A DNA stretch of 64,000 nucleotides from Streptomyces halstedii (GCA_000720535.1 JOAZ01000007.1:248001-312000); one strand, 5' to 3'; numbered from the stretch's first letter, positions 51,376 through 60,445 are shown. Program-made: numbers and translations. The notes: a model not told the origin generated them from the letters alone.

Positions 51376-52743
51376 ATGACCACCCCCCTGTTGCTGCTCA
51401 CCGCGGCATTCCTTCTCATCCTCGCCAACGGATTCTTCGTGGCCGCCGAATTCGGGCTCGTCACGGTGCAACGGCCGGACGCCGAGCGGGCGGCCGCCGA
51501 GGGCGACCGCCGGGCCCGTACCGTCGTCGCCGCCCTGCGCGAACTCTCCTTCCAGCTCTCCGGCACCCAACTCGGCATCACCATCACCTCACTGGTGGTG
51601 GGCATGCTCGCCGAACCGGCGCTCGCCCAGCTGATGGCCGCACCGCTCACCGCCACCGGACTGCCCGAAGGGGCCGTCCCCGGGGTGAGCGTGGTGATCG
51701 GCATGCTGCTCGCCTCCGCCGTCCAGATGGTGATCGGCGAGCTCGTCCCGAAGAACTGGGCGGTCTCCCGCCCGCTCCAGGTCGCCCGGTTCGTGGCCGG
51801 GCCCCAGCACCGCTTCTCGGCCGCCCTGCGCCCGGTGATCAGCGCGCTGAACACCGCCGCCAACCGGCTGGTGCGCCTGCTGGGGGTGGAGCCCACCGAC
51901 GAGCTGGCCTCCGCCCGCACCCCCGGCGAGCTGGTCTCCCTGGCCCGGCACTCCGCCGAGGCCGGCACCCTGGAGCAGGACACCGCCGACCTCTTCGTAC
52001 GGACGCTGTCCCTCGCCGGACTGACCGCCCAGCACGTCATGACGCCCCGGGTGAAGGTCAGCGCCCTCCAGTCCTCGGCGACCGCCGCGGACGTCCTCAA
52101 CCTCACCCGGGCCACCGGCCTCTCCCGCTTCCCCGTCTACCGGGAACGCATCGACGAGGTCGTCGGCATGGTCTACCTCAAGGACGCGCTCGCCGTCCCG
52201 GGCCAGGACCGGCGGCGCACCCCGGCGGGGCTCATCGCCGTGACCCCGCTCATGGTCCCGGAGACCCTGCCCGTGGAGCAGCTGCTCCGGCGGCTCCGCA
52301 ACGAGCAGCCGATCGCCGTCGTGGTCGACGAGTACGGCGGCACCGCCGGGGTCGTCACCCTGGAGGACATCATCGAGGAGCTCGTCGGAGAGGTGCGCGA
52401 CGAGCACGACGCCGAGGGCGCCGACCGCCCCGACATGACCTCCGTCACCACCGAGGACGGACGCCCCGGCTGGGACGTCGAGGGCAGTTGCCGCGTCCTC
52501 ACCCTGCGCCGGATAGGCCTCGACGTGCCCGACGGTCCGTACGAGACGGTGGCGGGGCTCGTCGCCGACCTGCTGGGCCGTATCCCGGCCCCCGGCGACC
52601 GGGCCGAACTGCCCGGCTGGCGGATCGCCGTCCGCCAGGTCGGCCACTACCGGGCCGAGCGGGTCCGCTTCGTCCGGCTCACGGACCTGCCGGACACCGC
52701 ACCGCACGCCCCCGCCCCGGCACTGCTGGAGGTCGCGCGATGA
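51376..52743 (+). CDS. CNNM/CorC-type transporter-like protein (hemolysin family), long form
   Basis: 455 residues. The N-terminal CNNM (DUF21) membrane domain has about four helices and starts LLLLTAAFLLILANGFFVAAEF, the motif lining the ion path in Mg2+/Na+ exchangers. A CBS pair (about 205-335) contains MTPRVKV and VVDEYGGTAGVVTLEDIIEEL. A C-terminal CorC/HlyC domain follows. Relatives export Mg2+ or Co2+, although many are labelled hemolysins. Translation may be controlled by the hairpin over its ribosome site. It overlaps the next paralogue by four bases. Confidence 0.92.
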   Translation: MTTPLLLLTAAFLLILANGFFVAAEFGLVTVQRPDAERAAAEGDRRARTVVAALRELSFQLSGTQLGITITSLVVGMLAEPALAQLMAAPLTATGLPEGAVPGVSVVIGMLLASAVQMVIGELVPKNWAVSRPLQVARFVAGPQHRFSAALRPVISALNTAANRLVRLLGVEPTDELASARTPGELVSLARHSAEAGTLEQDTADLFVRTLSLAGLTAQHVMTPRVKVSALQSSATAADVLNLTRATGLSRFPVYRERIDEVVGMVYLKDALAVPGQDRRRTPAGLIAVTPLMVPETLPVEQLLRRLRNEQPIAVVVDEYGGTAGVVTLEDIIEELVGEVRDEHDAEGADRPDMTSVTTEDGRPGWDVEGSCRVLTLRRIGLDVPDGPYETVAGLVADLLGRIPAPGDRAELPGWRIAVRQVGHYRAERVRFVRLTDLPDTAPHAPAPALLEVAR

Positions 52744-53843
52744 GCGTCGTGCAACTGCTCTTCGCCGTCCTGCTGGTGCTGGCGAACGGCTTCTTCGTCG
52801 GGGCCGAGTTCGCGCTCGTCTCCGTGCGGCGCAGCCAGATCGAACCCCTCGCGGCCGGTGGGTCGGGGCGGGCCAGACAGGTCCTGTACGGACTGGAGCA
52901 CCTGCCGCAGATGATGGCCGCGGCCCAGTTCGGTATCACCGTCTGCTCACTCACCCTCGGCGCGGTCGCCGAGCCGACCGTCGCCCGCCTGCTGGAGCCG
53001 GTCTTCCACGCGGCCCACCTCCCCGAGGGACTCGTCCACCCGCTCGGCTACGCGCTGGCGCTCGTCTGCGTGGTCTTCCTGCACCTCGTCATCGGCGAGA
53101 TGGTCCCGAAGAACCTCGCGATGGCCGCGCCCGAGCGGACGGCGCTGTGGTTCAGCCCCGGCCTGGTCGGCTTCGCCCGGCTCTGCCGGCCGGTCACCGT
53201 CGCGCTCGGGGCCTGCGCCCGGGTCGTGCTGCGGCTCTTCGGCGTCGAGCCGAAGGACGAGGTCGAGGCCGTCTTCACCAGTGAGCAGCTCAACCGGCTC
53301 GTGGAGGACGCCGGACAGGCCGGACTCCTCGAACCGGACGCGCAGGAGCGTCTGGAGGACGCCCTGGAGCTGGGCAGCAGGCCCGTCACCGACGTCCTGC
53401 TGGAGCGCGCGTCCCTGGTCACGGTGGACCCGTCCGTCACCCCGCGCCGGATCGAGGAGCTGACGGTGGCCACCGGCTTCTCACGGTTCCCCGTCTGCGC
53501 GGAGGGCGGTGGCGCCTTCATGGGCTATCTGCACGTCAAGGACGTCCTGGAGCTGGAGGACGGCGACCGCGCCGTCCCGCAGCACGTCTGGCGCCCGATG
53601 GCCACCGTCCGGGCCGAACTCCCGCTGGACGACGCCCTGACGGTGATGCGCCGCGCCGCGACGCATCTGGCCCAGGTCGCGGACGCGTCGGGCCGGGTGC
53701 TCGGGCTGGTCGCCATGGAGGACGTCCTGGAGATGCTGGTGGGCGAGGTCCGCGACCCCGCCCACCGCGTCTCGGTGCCGCGCCGCACGGTGCGGGTTCC
53801 GGCGGAGCAGAAGGCGATGGCGCCGCTGGGGCTCACGGGCTGA
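52740..53843 (+). CDS. CNNM/CorC-type transporter-like protein, short form
   Basis: 367 residues, a diverged paralogue of the preceding gene. It has the same N-terminal membrane domain (VLLVLANGFFVGAEFALVSVRRSQ) and CBS pair (RPVTDVLLERASLVTVD, LVAMEDVLEMLVGEV) but lacks the C-terminal CorC/HlyC domain. The ATG start overlaps the upstream stop (ATGA), so the two proteins are made in step and may form a heterodimer, since CNNM domains act as dimers. That is inference. A strong terminator follows. Confidence 0.92.
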   Translation: MSVVQLLFAVLLVLANGFFVGAEFALVSVRRSQIEPLAAGGSGRARQVLYGLEHLPQMMAAAQFGITVCSLTLGAVAEPTVARLLEPVFHAAHLPEGLVHPLGYALALVCVVFLHLVIGEMVPKNLAMAAPERTALWFSPGLVGFARLCRPVTVALGACARVVLRLFGVEPKDEVEAVFTSEQLNRLVEDAGQAGLLEPDAQERLEDALELGSRPVTDVLLERASLVTVDPSVTPRRIEELTVATGFSRFPVCAEGGGAFMGYLHVKDVLELEDGDRAVPQHVWRPMATVRAELPLDDALTVMRRAATHLAQVADASGRVLGLVAMEDVLEMLVGEVRDPAHRVSVPRRTVRVPAEQKAMAPLGLTG

Positions 53844-53849
53844 GGGCGA

Positions 53850-53891
53850 CCCTTCGCCGGGGCGGGCCGGACGGTCCGCCCCGGCGAAGGG
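53850..53891. terminator. Bidirectional terminator after the CNNM pair
   Basis: 19-base arms (53850-53868 with 53873-53891) with a single mismatch and GGAC loop, between convergent genes. One of the strongest hairpins in the window. Confidence 0.8.
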
Positions 53892-53979
53892 ACCGCCGGC
53901 CCGGCGAAGGGCGGGCCCGCCCGGTACCGGCGCCGGGTTCGGAGCGCCCGCCGGGCGGCCAGGCCGACGCCCCGGCCCG

Positions 53980-55890
53980 TCACAGCGCGCCCGGCTCCTG
54001 CGTGCCCCGGTCGAGCGGGCCCCTGCCGGACAGCACCTCGCCGTACGCCTGCATCAGGTCCGCCAGCCGCAGCGTGGACAGGTCGTCCCGGCTCGGGGCG
54101 GCCGGGTATCCGGACAGCCGCAGATCACGGTAGGCGCAGCTCTTCTCGTACAGGGTGCGCAGGAAGCGGCCGTTGCCCAGCTCGTCGATCCAGCCCTGGT
54201 CGACCACGTGCCCGCTGACGCTGCGCAGCTCCTCCAGCGACTCCTCGTCCCACACGTCGCCGTTCTCGGCGGCCAGCACCTGCCCGATGGCGGTGAGTTC
54301 CTGGGGGCGGTAGCTGGGGAAGTCCACCCGGGTCGTGAAGCGGGAGGAGAGGCCCGGATTGGTGGACAGCAGCCGGTCCATGCCCTCCGGGTAACCGGCG
54401 AGTATGACCACGAGGTGGTCCCGGTTGTCCTCGGCCCGCTTCAGGAGGACCTGGAGCGCCTCGTCACCGTACGCGTCCCCCTTGCTGTAACCGGAGTTGG
54501 AGAGGCTGTACGCCTCGTCGACGAAGAGCACCCCGCCGAGCGCCGAGTCGATCAGCTCGTTGGCCTTCACCGCGGTCTGCCCCAGGAACTCGCCCACCAG
54601 GTCGGAGCGCTGGGCCTCCACCAGGTGGTCGCCGCCCAGCAGTCCGAGCGCGTAGAAGACCCGGCCGAGGATGCGGGCGACGGTGGTCTTGCCCGTGCCG
54701 GACGGGCCGGAGAAGACGAAGTGCCGCTTCGGGGGCTGCACGGGAAGACCCTGCTCGGCCCGCAGCCGCGCCATGTTCAGCTGGGCCGACAGTGCCTTGA
54801 CCTGGCGCTTGACGGGTTCCAGGCCCACCATGCGTTCGAGTTCGGCCAGTGCCTCCGCGAGCAGGAGGGGATCGCTCGGCCCGGCCGGGAAGACCGGGGC
54901 CCCCGCCCGTCCGCGTCCGGGTTTCTCCCGTGGCCCGGCGCTCCGGGGCGGCGGCACCGTCGCGCCCGGGACGTCCCGGGAGTCCCCGCCGCCCAGCCAG
55001 GGTTCGGGGCCGTCCACCAGATCGGTGCCCAGCACCGTGTCCACGTCCGGCAGCGCCTCCGCGCCCGTACCGTCCGCGCCGAAGCCCGCCAGGGTGACGG
55101 CGGCCAGATCGGCCGTCTCGTCGTAGCCGTCGCCCTCGGAGATCGCGGCGAGCCGGGCGGAGGTGTCCATGAAGGCCGGGTCCACCCGGTGCACCGCCCG
55201 GTACAGCGGCAGCGCCGCGGCACTGCGCCCCGTCCCCTCGTGGGCCCGCGCCAGCCAGTACCGCAGCTCCTTGCGCTGCGGCTGCTCGCTGCGGCAGCGC
55301 ATCAGGGCCGCGGACAGCAGGGGTTCGGCCTGGCCGTACATCTCCAGCCGCACCCGCGCCATGCCGCCGAACAGTCCCGCCTCGATGCCGAGCAGCGGAT
55401 CGTCCACCAGAGGCTCGGTGGTGCGTACGAGCTGGTCCCAGTCCTTGACCAGATAGGACCGGCAGGCGTGCAGGAAGCGGACCTGCGGATCCGTGTCCAC
55501 CGGCGGCAGCCCGGCCAGCGCCCGGTCCAGCTCGGGCACATGGCGGCCGTCCAGCCAGTGCGAGGCGTGCGCGAGCAGCAGATCGCGCGGGCTCTCCAGC
55601 ACCGGCTGCACCCACCACCCCAGCCAGTACCAGGAGTTGAGCGTGCGCCGGTGGCGGGTGCGCTGCTCGCCGAAGCGCTCGCGGTGGCGGTACATGTGCA
55701 GCAGCGCCGTCGTCGTGTCGATCCGCAGGGCGTGGAGGCCGAGCCAGCCGTCGGCCATGCCGGGATCGAGACGTACCGCCGCTCTGAATTCCTCTTCGGC
55801 CTGTGGGTAGGCGCCCATCGTGTAGGCGTCCACGCCACGCAGCCAGGCGAGGTCGGCCGGGGCCTGCGTGCCCTGCATGCCGATGTCCAT
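53980..55890 (-). CDS. EccA/CbbX-like AAA+ ATPase with TPR-like N-terminus
   Basis: 636 residues. An N-terminal TPR-like region (about 1-280; AYPQAEEEFRAAVRLDPGMADGWLGL is a clear TPR) and a disordered linker precede a CbbX-type AAA+ domain. Walker A GPSGTGKTT is near 395, Walker B GVLFVDEAY near 452, and an LSSRF arginine finger follows. This is the architecture of EccA ATPases of type VII secretion, but no ESX genes are nearby. The ATG at 55890 follows GGGGGAG. In-frame sequence upstream overlaps a candidate small RNA and is probably not translated. Confidence 0.88.
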   Translation of the reverse strand: MDIGMQGTQAPADLAWLRGVDAYTMGAYPQAEEEFRAAVRLDPGMADGWLGLHALRIDTTTALLHMYRHRERFGEQRTRHRRTLNSWYWLGWWVQPVLESPRDLLLAHASHWLDGRHVPELDRALAGLPPVDTDPQVRFLHACRSYLVKDWDQLVRTTEPLVDDPLLGIEAGLFGGMARVRLEMYGQAEPLLSAALMRCRSEQPQRKELRYWLARAHEGTGRSAAALPLYRAVHRVDPAFMDTSARLAAISEGDGYDETADLAAVTLAGFGADGTGAEALPDVDTVLGTDLVDGPEPWLGGGDSRDVPGATVPPPRSAGPREKPGRGRAGAPVFPAGPSDPLLLAEALAELERMVGLEPVKRQVKALSAQLNMARLRAEQGLPVQPPKRHFVFSGPSGTGKTTVARILGRVFYALGLLGGDHLVEAQRSDLVGEFLGQTAVKANELIDSALGGVLFVDEAYSLSNSGYSKGDAYGDEALQVLLKRAEDNRDHLVVILAGYPEGMDRLLSTNPGLSSRFTTRVDFPSYRPQELTAIGQVLAAENGDVWDEESLEELRSVSGHVVDQGWIDELGNGRFLRTLYEKSCAYRDLRLSGYPAAPSRDDLSTLRLADLMQAYGEVLSGRGPLDRGTQEPGAL

Positions 55891-56133
55891 CAGCTCCCCC
55901 ACAAACCGAGCCCCCAGAATGTCCCGCCCGCACAGCATGCCCACCGGGGCGCTCCGAATCACCGCGCGAAGAAAGGGAATTGCCCACACCCGGGTGCATC
56001 GTACCCGCGCGTCCGGCGGGCGGGAGAGGGCGTAACCGGCGCTTCTCGGCGGTGACGCACGGTGAGAGACCGGTGCCGTGGGGGAGGCGTCGGGCCGCTC
56101 CGGGGCGGCCGGGGGAGCGGGGGTGGGAGCAGG

Positions 56134-56199
56134 ACGAAGCCCCCGGTCACGGGGGAACAACCGGGGGCTTCGTGTCTACGGGGCTCCGAAAAGCCGCAC
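56134..56199 (-). ncRNA. Candidate structured small RNA
   Basis: A minus-strand transcript of about 65-70 nt is predicted between a good promoter and a strong terminator, with no convincing gene inside. From the 5' end it contains GGCUU-UUCG-GAGCC (56195-56182), a stem capped by the stable UUCG tetraloop. A terminator follows, with a perfect 14-bp stem (56160-56173 with 56134-56147) and 12-base loop. A GTG-started reading frame crosses it but ignores the terminator. The hairpin could instead simply end the upstream kinase transcript. Confidence 0.6.
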
Positions 56200-56205
56200 A
56201 TTCAG

Positions 56206-56235
56206 AACGTAAGACCTGTACGCCCCCTCGGTCAA
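56206..56235 (-). promoter_or_regulatory. Promoter for the candidate small RNA
   Basis: On the minus strand TTGACC (-35, 56235-56230) and TACGTT (-10, 56211-56206) are 18 bases apart. The predicted start, near 56199, is about 25 bases before the terminator stem. Confidence 0.65.
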
Positions 56236-56299
56236 GCCGAGTTGGGAGAGTCGTGGGGCGATTCACGGAGAGATTTCCAGCCACCCGAACCGGAGGCAC

Positions 56300-56914
56300 T
56301 CACTCCTCACTCTGTGTGATGATCTGATTCTTCCCCGCCGTCACTCGGGGTCCTTCCAGCCACACATAGCCCTCGGGCCCCTGCTGGATCACCGCGTCCG
56401 CGAAGGGATACGAGGGGTCCCGGCCGAAGTGGCGCCGCTCGGCGAGGACCCAGCCGTCCCAGAAATCCGTGAGCCCGGGACCGTCGCGGAGCCGCCCCCG
56501 CTCCCAGGACCTCATGGGGTCCAGCTCGATCCACAGCAGTGCCGCGAGGCTCGGCCGCAGCGCCGCCCGGCCCGCCCCCACCCCCTCGATCAGCACCACC
56601 GGGGCGGGATCGAGCGTCCGGGGCGCGCCGAAGCGCCGGGCGGTCCAGTCGTACGGCGTGTACCGCGCGGGCTCACCCCGGGAGAACGGCGTGAGCACCT
56701 GGTCCCGCAGCCGGTCCGTCCAGCCGAACAGCTCCTCGTGCGTGGCCAGGTCGTCCAGGTGCAGCACCGGGGCACCGCCGAGAGCCGTGGCCAGCCGGGC
56801 GGCGAACGTGGTCTTGCCCGACCCCGCGTGACCGTCCACCGCGACCAGCCGTACGGGCCCCGAGGACGGCGGCAGGAGGCGCAGCCGCCGGGCGTGGGCC
56901 GCCAGATCGTCCAT
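56300..56914 (-). CDS. Uridine-kinase-like P-loop protein
   Basis: 204 residues with Walker A GHAGSGKTT at 28-36, a VLHLDDLATHEELFGW segment that fits the base/acidic motif of uridine kinases, and VVLIEGVGAGR (Walker B-like). It is a common actinobacterial relative of uridine/phosphoribulokinases. The substrate is not established, and the sequence differs enough from Udk that I leave the symbol blank. The ATG at 56914 starts just before the domain. It is followed by the candidate small RNA and its terminator. Confidence 0.85.
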   Translation of the reverse strand: MDDLAAHARRLRLLPPSSGPVRLVAVDGHAGSGKTTFAARLATALGGAPVLHLDDLATHEELFGWTDRLRDQVLTPFSRGEPARYTPYDWTARRFGAPRTLDPAPVVLIEGVGAGRAALRPSLAALLWIELDPMRSWERGRLRDGPGLTDFWDGWVLAERRHFGRDPSYPFADAVIQQGPEGYVWLEGPRVTAGKNQIITQSEE

Positions 56915-57112
56915 GCCCCCAGCCTACGAGTACGGCGCGCCCGGCCGGCGTCCACCCGTCCGGCGCAGCCCCAGGTCACGCCAGTGGAGCAGACCAATAT
57001 TGCTCCGGCGGCACGCGCCGAATCACTGGCCCGGTCCCGCCCCGACCCGCGATAGTTGGCGCACCGATCGGCACCGCAGCGCCACATCCGCCCACGACCG
57101 GGGGTCTCGCCC

Positions 57113-58486
57113 ATGACCAGACCGACCTCACGCAGGACCGTGCTCACCGCCGCGCTCGCGGCAGCGGCCGGAGCGGGAGCGGCCGGAGCGGGGGCGGCGG
57201 CCGCCTCCCCGGCGGCGGCCGTCACCTCCCGCGCCCCCTCCGCACCGCCGGCGGGCCCGCTCGTGGACAACCGCTTCTGGAGCACGTACACCGACTGGCG
57301 CCGTGGCTCCGCGGCCGGGACCCGGGTGGCCCCCGGCCGCCGACCCGGCCTGGTGATCGCCACCGCCGAGGGAACCACCGACCGCACCGACCCGCACTCG
57401 GGCGTGACCGCCACCTGGGAGTACGCGACCTGGACCTCGCCCCTCCACCGCTGCGCCGTGCCCGCCACCGAGGTCATCGCCTCCTGGAACGCCCACACCC
57501 CCGCGGGGACCTGGATCCGGATCGAACTGCGCGGCCGCTACGCCGACGGCACCGACACCCCCTGGTACGTGATGGGCCACTGGGCCTCGGGCGACGCGGA
57601 CATCCTGCGGACCTCCGTCGACGGCCAGGGCGACGGCAGGAGCGCGGTGTGGACCGACACCCTCGCGGTGGACGACGCGGCCAGCGGGACACGGATCACC
57701 GCCTACCGCCTGCGGCTCACCCTCCACCGCGCCCCCGGCAGCCGCCGCACCCCCGTCGTCCACCGGGCCGGCGCGACGGCCTCCGCCGTCCCGGACCGCT
57801 TCACGGTCCCGCCCGCGCCCCACACGACCACCCGGGAGCTGGCGGTGCCCCGCTACTCCCAGAACGTCCACGTGGGGCAGTACCCCGAGTACGACAACGG
57901 CGGGGAGGCGTGGTGCAGTCCGACGTCCTCGCAGATGATCATCGAGTACTGGGGGCGCCGCCCCACCGCCGCCGACCTCGCCTGGGTCGAACCCGGCCTC
58001 GCCGACCCCCAGGTCTGCCACGCCGCCCGGTACACCTACGACCACCAGTACGAGGGCTGCGGCAACTGGCCCTTCAACGCCGCCTATGCCGCGACCTACC
58101 GGGACATGAACGCGGTGGTCACCCGGCTCGGCTCACTGACCGACGTGGAACGCCTGGTCGGCGCCGGCATCCCGGTGATCACCTCCCAGTCCTTCCTCAA
58201 GGAGGAGCTGACCGGGGCCGGTTACGGCACCTCCGGCCATCTGATGACGGTCATCGGCTTCACCCCCGACGGCGACGTGATCGCCAACGACCCCGCGTCC
58301 GCGGACAACGACGCGGTACGCCGGGTCTACCGCAGGCGCGAATGGGAGAACATCTGGCTCCGCACGAAGCGCTACGACGCGAACGGCACGGTCAGGAGCG
58401 GTACGGGCGGCGTGTGTTACGTCTACTGGCCGACGCGCCCGACACCGGGCCAGCGACGCGTGCTGGGGTCGCTGGGGCTGGTGTGA
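57113..58486 (+). CDS. Exported C39-like peptidase-family protein
   Basis: 457 residues. A twin-arginine signal (TSRRTVLTAALAAAAG, then an Ala/Gly-rich stretch ending ASPAAAV) predicts Tat export. A beta-rich N-terminal part (about 60-245) precedes a papain-fold C39-like domain. The nucleophile Cys lies in GGEAWCSPTSSQM (near 268), His in SGHLMTVIGF (near 374) and an Asn/Asp in IANDPAS. Probably an extracellular cysteine peptidase or a related hydrolase; the substrate is unknown. The ATG at 57113 is chosen because it begins at the Tat signal. Confidence 0.88.
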   Translation: MTRPTSRRTVLTAALAAAAGAGAAGAGAAAASPAAAVTSRAPSAPPAGPLVDNRFWSTYTDWRRGSAAGTRVAPGRRPGLVIATAEGTTDRTDPHSGVTATWEYATWTSPLHRCAVPATEVIASWNAHTPAGTWIRIELRGRYADGTDTPWYVMGHWASGDADILRTSVDGQGDGRSAVWTDTLAVDDAASGTRITAYRLRLTLHRAPGSRRTPVVHRAGATASAVPDRFTVPPAPHTTTRELAVPRYSQNVHVGQYPEYDNGGEAWCSPTSSQMIIEYWGRRPTAADLAWVEPGLADPQVCHAARYTYDHQYEGCGNWPFNAAYAATYRDMNAVVTRLGSLTDVERLVGAGIPVITSQSFLKEELTGAGYGTSGHLMTVIGFTPDGDVIANDPASADNDAVRRVYRRREWENIWLRTKRYDANGTVRSGTGGVCYVYWPTRPTPGQRRVLGSLGLV

Positions 58487-58588
58487 CCCGGTGAAGTCCC
58501 GTACGAGGCCCGGCGGTCGTCGCGCGGGGCCGGTGGCCGAGACCCCGGGGCGCCGGTTCCGGCCCCGGGGACCAGGCGCGTACGGCCA

Positions 58589-58618
58589 GGGCCGGACGCG
58601 AGTCACCCCGTCCGGCCC
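58589..58618 (-). terminator. Terminator after the formaldehyde dehydrogenase gene
   Basis: A perfect 10-bp inverted repeat (GGGCCGGACG, 58589-58598, with 58609-58618) with a 10-base loop, eight bases beyond the stop of the minus-strand gene. Confidence 0.6.
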
Positions 58619-58626
58619 GCCCGGCG

Positions 58627-59790
58627 TCACACCGACGCCAGCTCGGGACGCAGCACCACCTTCGTCCAGCCCGACTCCCGTGCGTCGAACTTCTCGTACG
58701 CCTCCGGCGCCTGGTCCAGCGGGAGTTCGTGCGAGACCAGGAACGACGGCTCAGCCACTCCGCCCGCGATCAGGTCCCGCAGCGCGCGGTTGTACCGCTT
58801 GACCGGCGCCTGCCCGGTCCCCATCGTCTGGCCCTTGAACCACATGAGCCCGTAGTCCAGCGGGATCTTGCCCTTCGCCTCCAGGCCGTTCTGCGCCCGC
58901 TGCCCGCCCGGGTCCTCGGGCAGGAACACCCCCACCACACCGATCCGGCCGGTGAACCGCACGGTGTCGACGAGCTGATTGAGCGTCAGCGCCGCGTCCT
59001 CGTCGCCGCGCTGGTCGTGCGCCTGGTAGCCCACGCACTCGCAGCCGTTGTCCGCGCCCAGTCCCAGGGTCGCCTCCTTGACCACCTCGGCGGGGTCCTC
59101 CTCCCGCGTGTCGATCGGGATGGCGCCCACCTGCTCCGCCAGCTCCAGCCGGTCGGACTGCTGATCGACGACCCAGACGCGGCCCGCCCCCTTCAGCACG
59201 GCGGAGTACGCGGCCATCAGACCGACCGGCCCGGCCCCGAACACCACCGTCTGGTCACCCGGCTTCACCCCGGCCATCTCGGTGGCGTGGTAGCCCGTGG
59301 GGAAGATGTCCGCGAGCATCACGTAGTCGTTCTGCCGGGCCACCGCGTCCTTCCCGAGCCGCAGCGCGTTGAAGTCGCCGTACGGCACCCGCAGGTACTC
59401 CGCCTGCCCGCCGGCGTACGGCCCCATCTCGGCGAACCCGTACGCGGCGCCCGCCATGGCCGGCTCGGGCTGCATGGTGAGGCAGTAGTTCGTCAGCCCC
59501 CGCTCACACTGCTTGCAGAACCCGCAGGCGATGTTGAACGGCAGGACGACGTAGTCGCCCACCTTCACCTTGCTCACCCCGGGGCCGGTCTCCACCACCT
59601 CGCCCATGTTCTCGTGGCCCAGGCTGCGGCCCGGCTCGAAGGACGTACGTCCTTCGTACATGTGCAGGTCGGAGCCGCAGATGTTGGTGGAGGTCACCCG
59701 GACGACGATGTCGTCGGGGTGTTCGATCCTGGCGTCGGGAACCTCGGTGACGCTGACGTCACGAGGGCCGTTGTACACCACTGCCTTCAT
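58627..59790 (-). CDS. Glutathione-independent formaldehyde dehydrogenase (zinc MDR family)
   Basis: 387 residues of the zinc-dependent medium-chain dehydrogenase family. Catalytic zinc ligands lie in NICGSDLHMYEG (Cys) and LGHENMGEVVE (His/Glu). The structural zinc region CGFCKQCERGLTNYC follows, and the NAD fold has VFGAGPVGLMAAYSAVLKGA. The insert FFPTGYHATEM-like IFPTGYHATEMAGV and the length match FdhA-type dismutating formaldehyde dehydrogenases. The ATG at 59790 begins MKAVVYNGPRDV, the family start; an upstream in-frame extension is low-complexity. Likely role: detoxifying formaldehyde. Confidence 0.9.
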   Translation of the reverse strand: MKAVVYNGPRDVSVTEVPDARIEHPDDIVVRVTSTNICGSDLHMYEGRTSFEPGRSLGHENMGEVVETGPGVSKVKVGDYVVLPFNIACGFCKQCERGLTNYCLTMQPEPAMAGAAYGFAEMGPYAGGQAEYLRVPYGDFNALRLGKDAVARQNDYVMLADIFPTGYHATEMAGVKPGDQTVVFGAGPVGLMAAYSAVLKGAGRVWVVDQQSDRLELAEQVGAIPIDTREEDPAEVVKEATLGLGADNGCECVGYQAHDQRGDEDAALTLNQLVDTVRFTGRIGVVGVFLPEDPGGQRAQNGLEAKGKIPLDYGLMWFKGQTMGTGQAPVKRYNRALRDLIAGGVAEPSFLVSHELPLDQAPEAYEKFDARESGWTKVVLRPELASV

Positions 59791-60187
59791 GTCGAGCCGC
59801 ACTTTCCGACCACCGCCGCGCCCCCGGGCCGCCGTCCCGGCGGCAGGGCCTCGGGTGGTCCGCTCGGTTGTCCCGGTGCCCGGCCGTCCGACGACGTGCC
59901 CCGGCGTCGGGCTCACCCGTCCAGCGTGGCACCGGCCGCGCGGTGTGGCCAACGCTCAGCGGGGGTGCGCGGCAGGGGACCGGCCCTGTGGTGTCGCGCA
60001 CAGCCGGTGCCGCCCGCCCCGCCCGGAAAAGGGCCGCCCCGCGCCGGTGGAGCGGCACGGGGCGGCGGGAGCGGGCCCCGGCGGTCCGGGACGCTGTGAC
60101 ACGCGTCTCTACCCCCGGGCGGTCCTTCTGCGGCACTGTGGTCGGGTCACGGGGGAGGACCGCAGCCGAACGACCGAGCGAGACGCC
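59791..60187. other. 397-base intergenic region between divergent genes
   Basis: Must hold promoters for the formaldehyde dehydrogenase (minus) and the small membrane protein gene (plus). A 9-bp inverted repeat, GCCGCCCCG at 60033-60041 with 60058-60066, is the only clear structure. GGGGGAGG at about 60152-60159 is too far from the ATG to be its ribosome site. I see no convincing gene. Confidence 0.5.
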
Positions 60188-60340
60188 ATGACCGCGATGC
60201 CCACCGCCGAGAACCCCCGCCACGCCCGCCGCGCCCGTACCGGCGGCCCCGACGACGGGCCGAAGGTGCTGGAGCACCTGCTGGGCTGGACCCTCGTCGT
60301 GGTCCTCGCCCTGTTCGTCACCCAGGCCGGGCTCCTGTGA
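60188..60340 (+). CDS. Small SCO1431-family membrane protein
   Basis: A 50-residue protein with a basic N-terminal half (RHARRARTGGPDDGPKVLEH) and a single C-terminal membrane helix (LLGWTLVVVLALFVTQAGLL). The pattern fits the short Streptomyces proteins named after SCO1431, whose role is unknown. The ATG at 60188 is preferred over upstream in-frame codons, which run through sequence antisense to the dehydrogenase gene. It lies just beyond the end of the broken chitinase gene, as SCO1431 lies near chiD in S. coelicolor (from memory). Confidence 0.75.
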   Translation: MTAMPTAENPRHARRARTGGPDDGPKVLEHLLGWTLVVVLALFVTQAGLL

Positions 60341-60445
60341 CCTCCGGCCGCCTCCGCCGCGCGGGAGTCCGCGCGACGGAGAGGGCGGGGCGCCCGCCCG
60401 GCACCCCGCCCCCGCCCACCCTGTCGTGCGTGTACCCCGCCGGGG

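Noticed and set aside
55959-56201. 80-codon GTG-started minus-strand frame over the small RNA region
   Set aside because: It would have to read through the perfect 14-bp terminator, is Pro/Arg-rich and has no ribosome binding site. The non-coding RNA reading is better supported.
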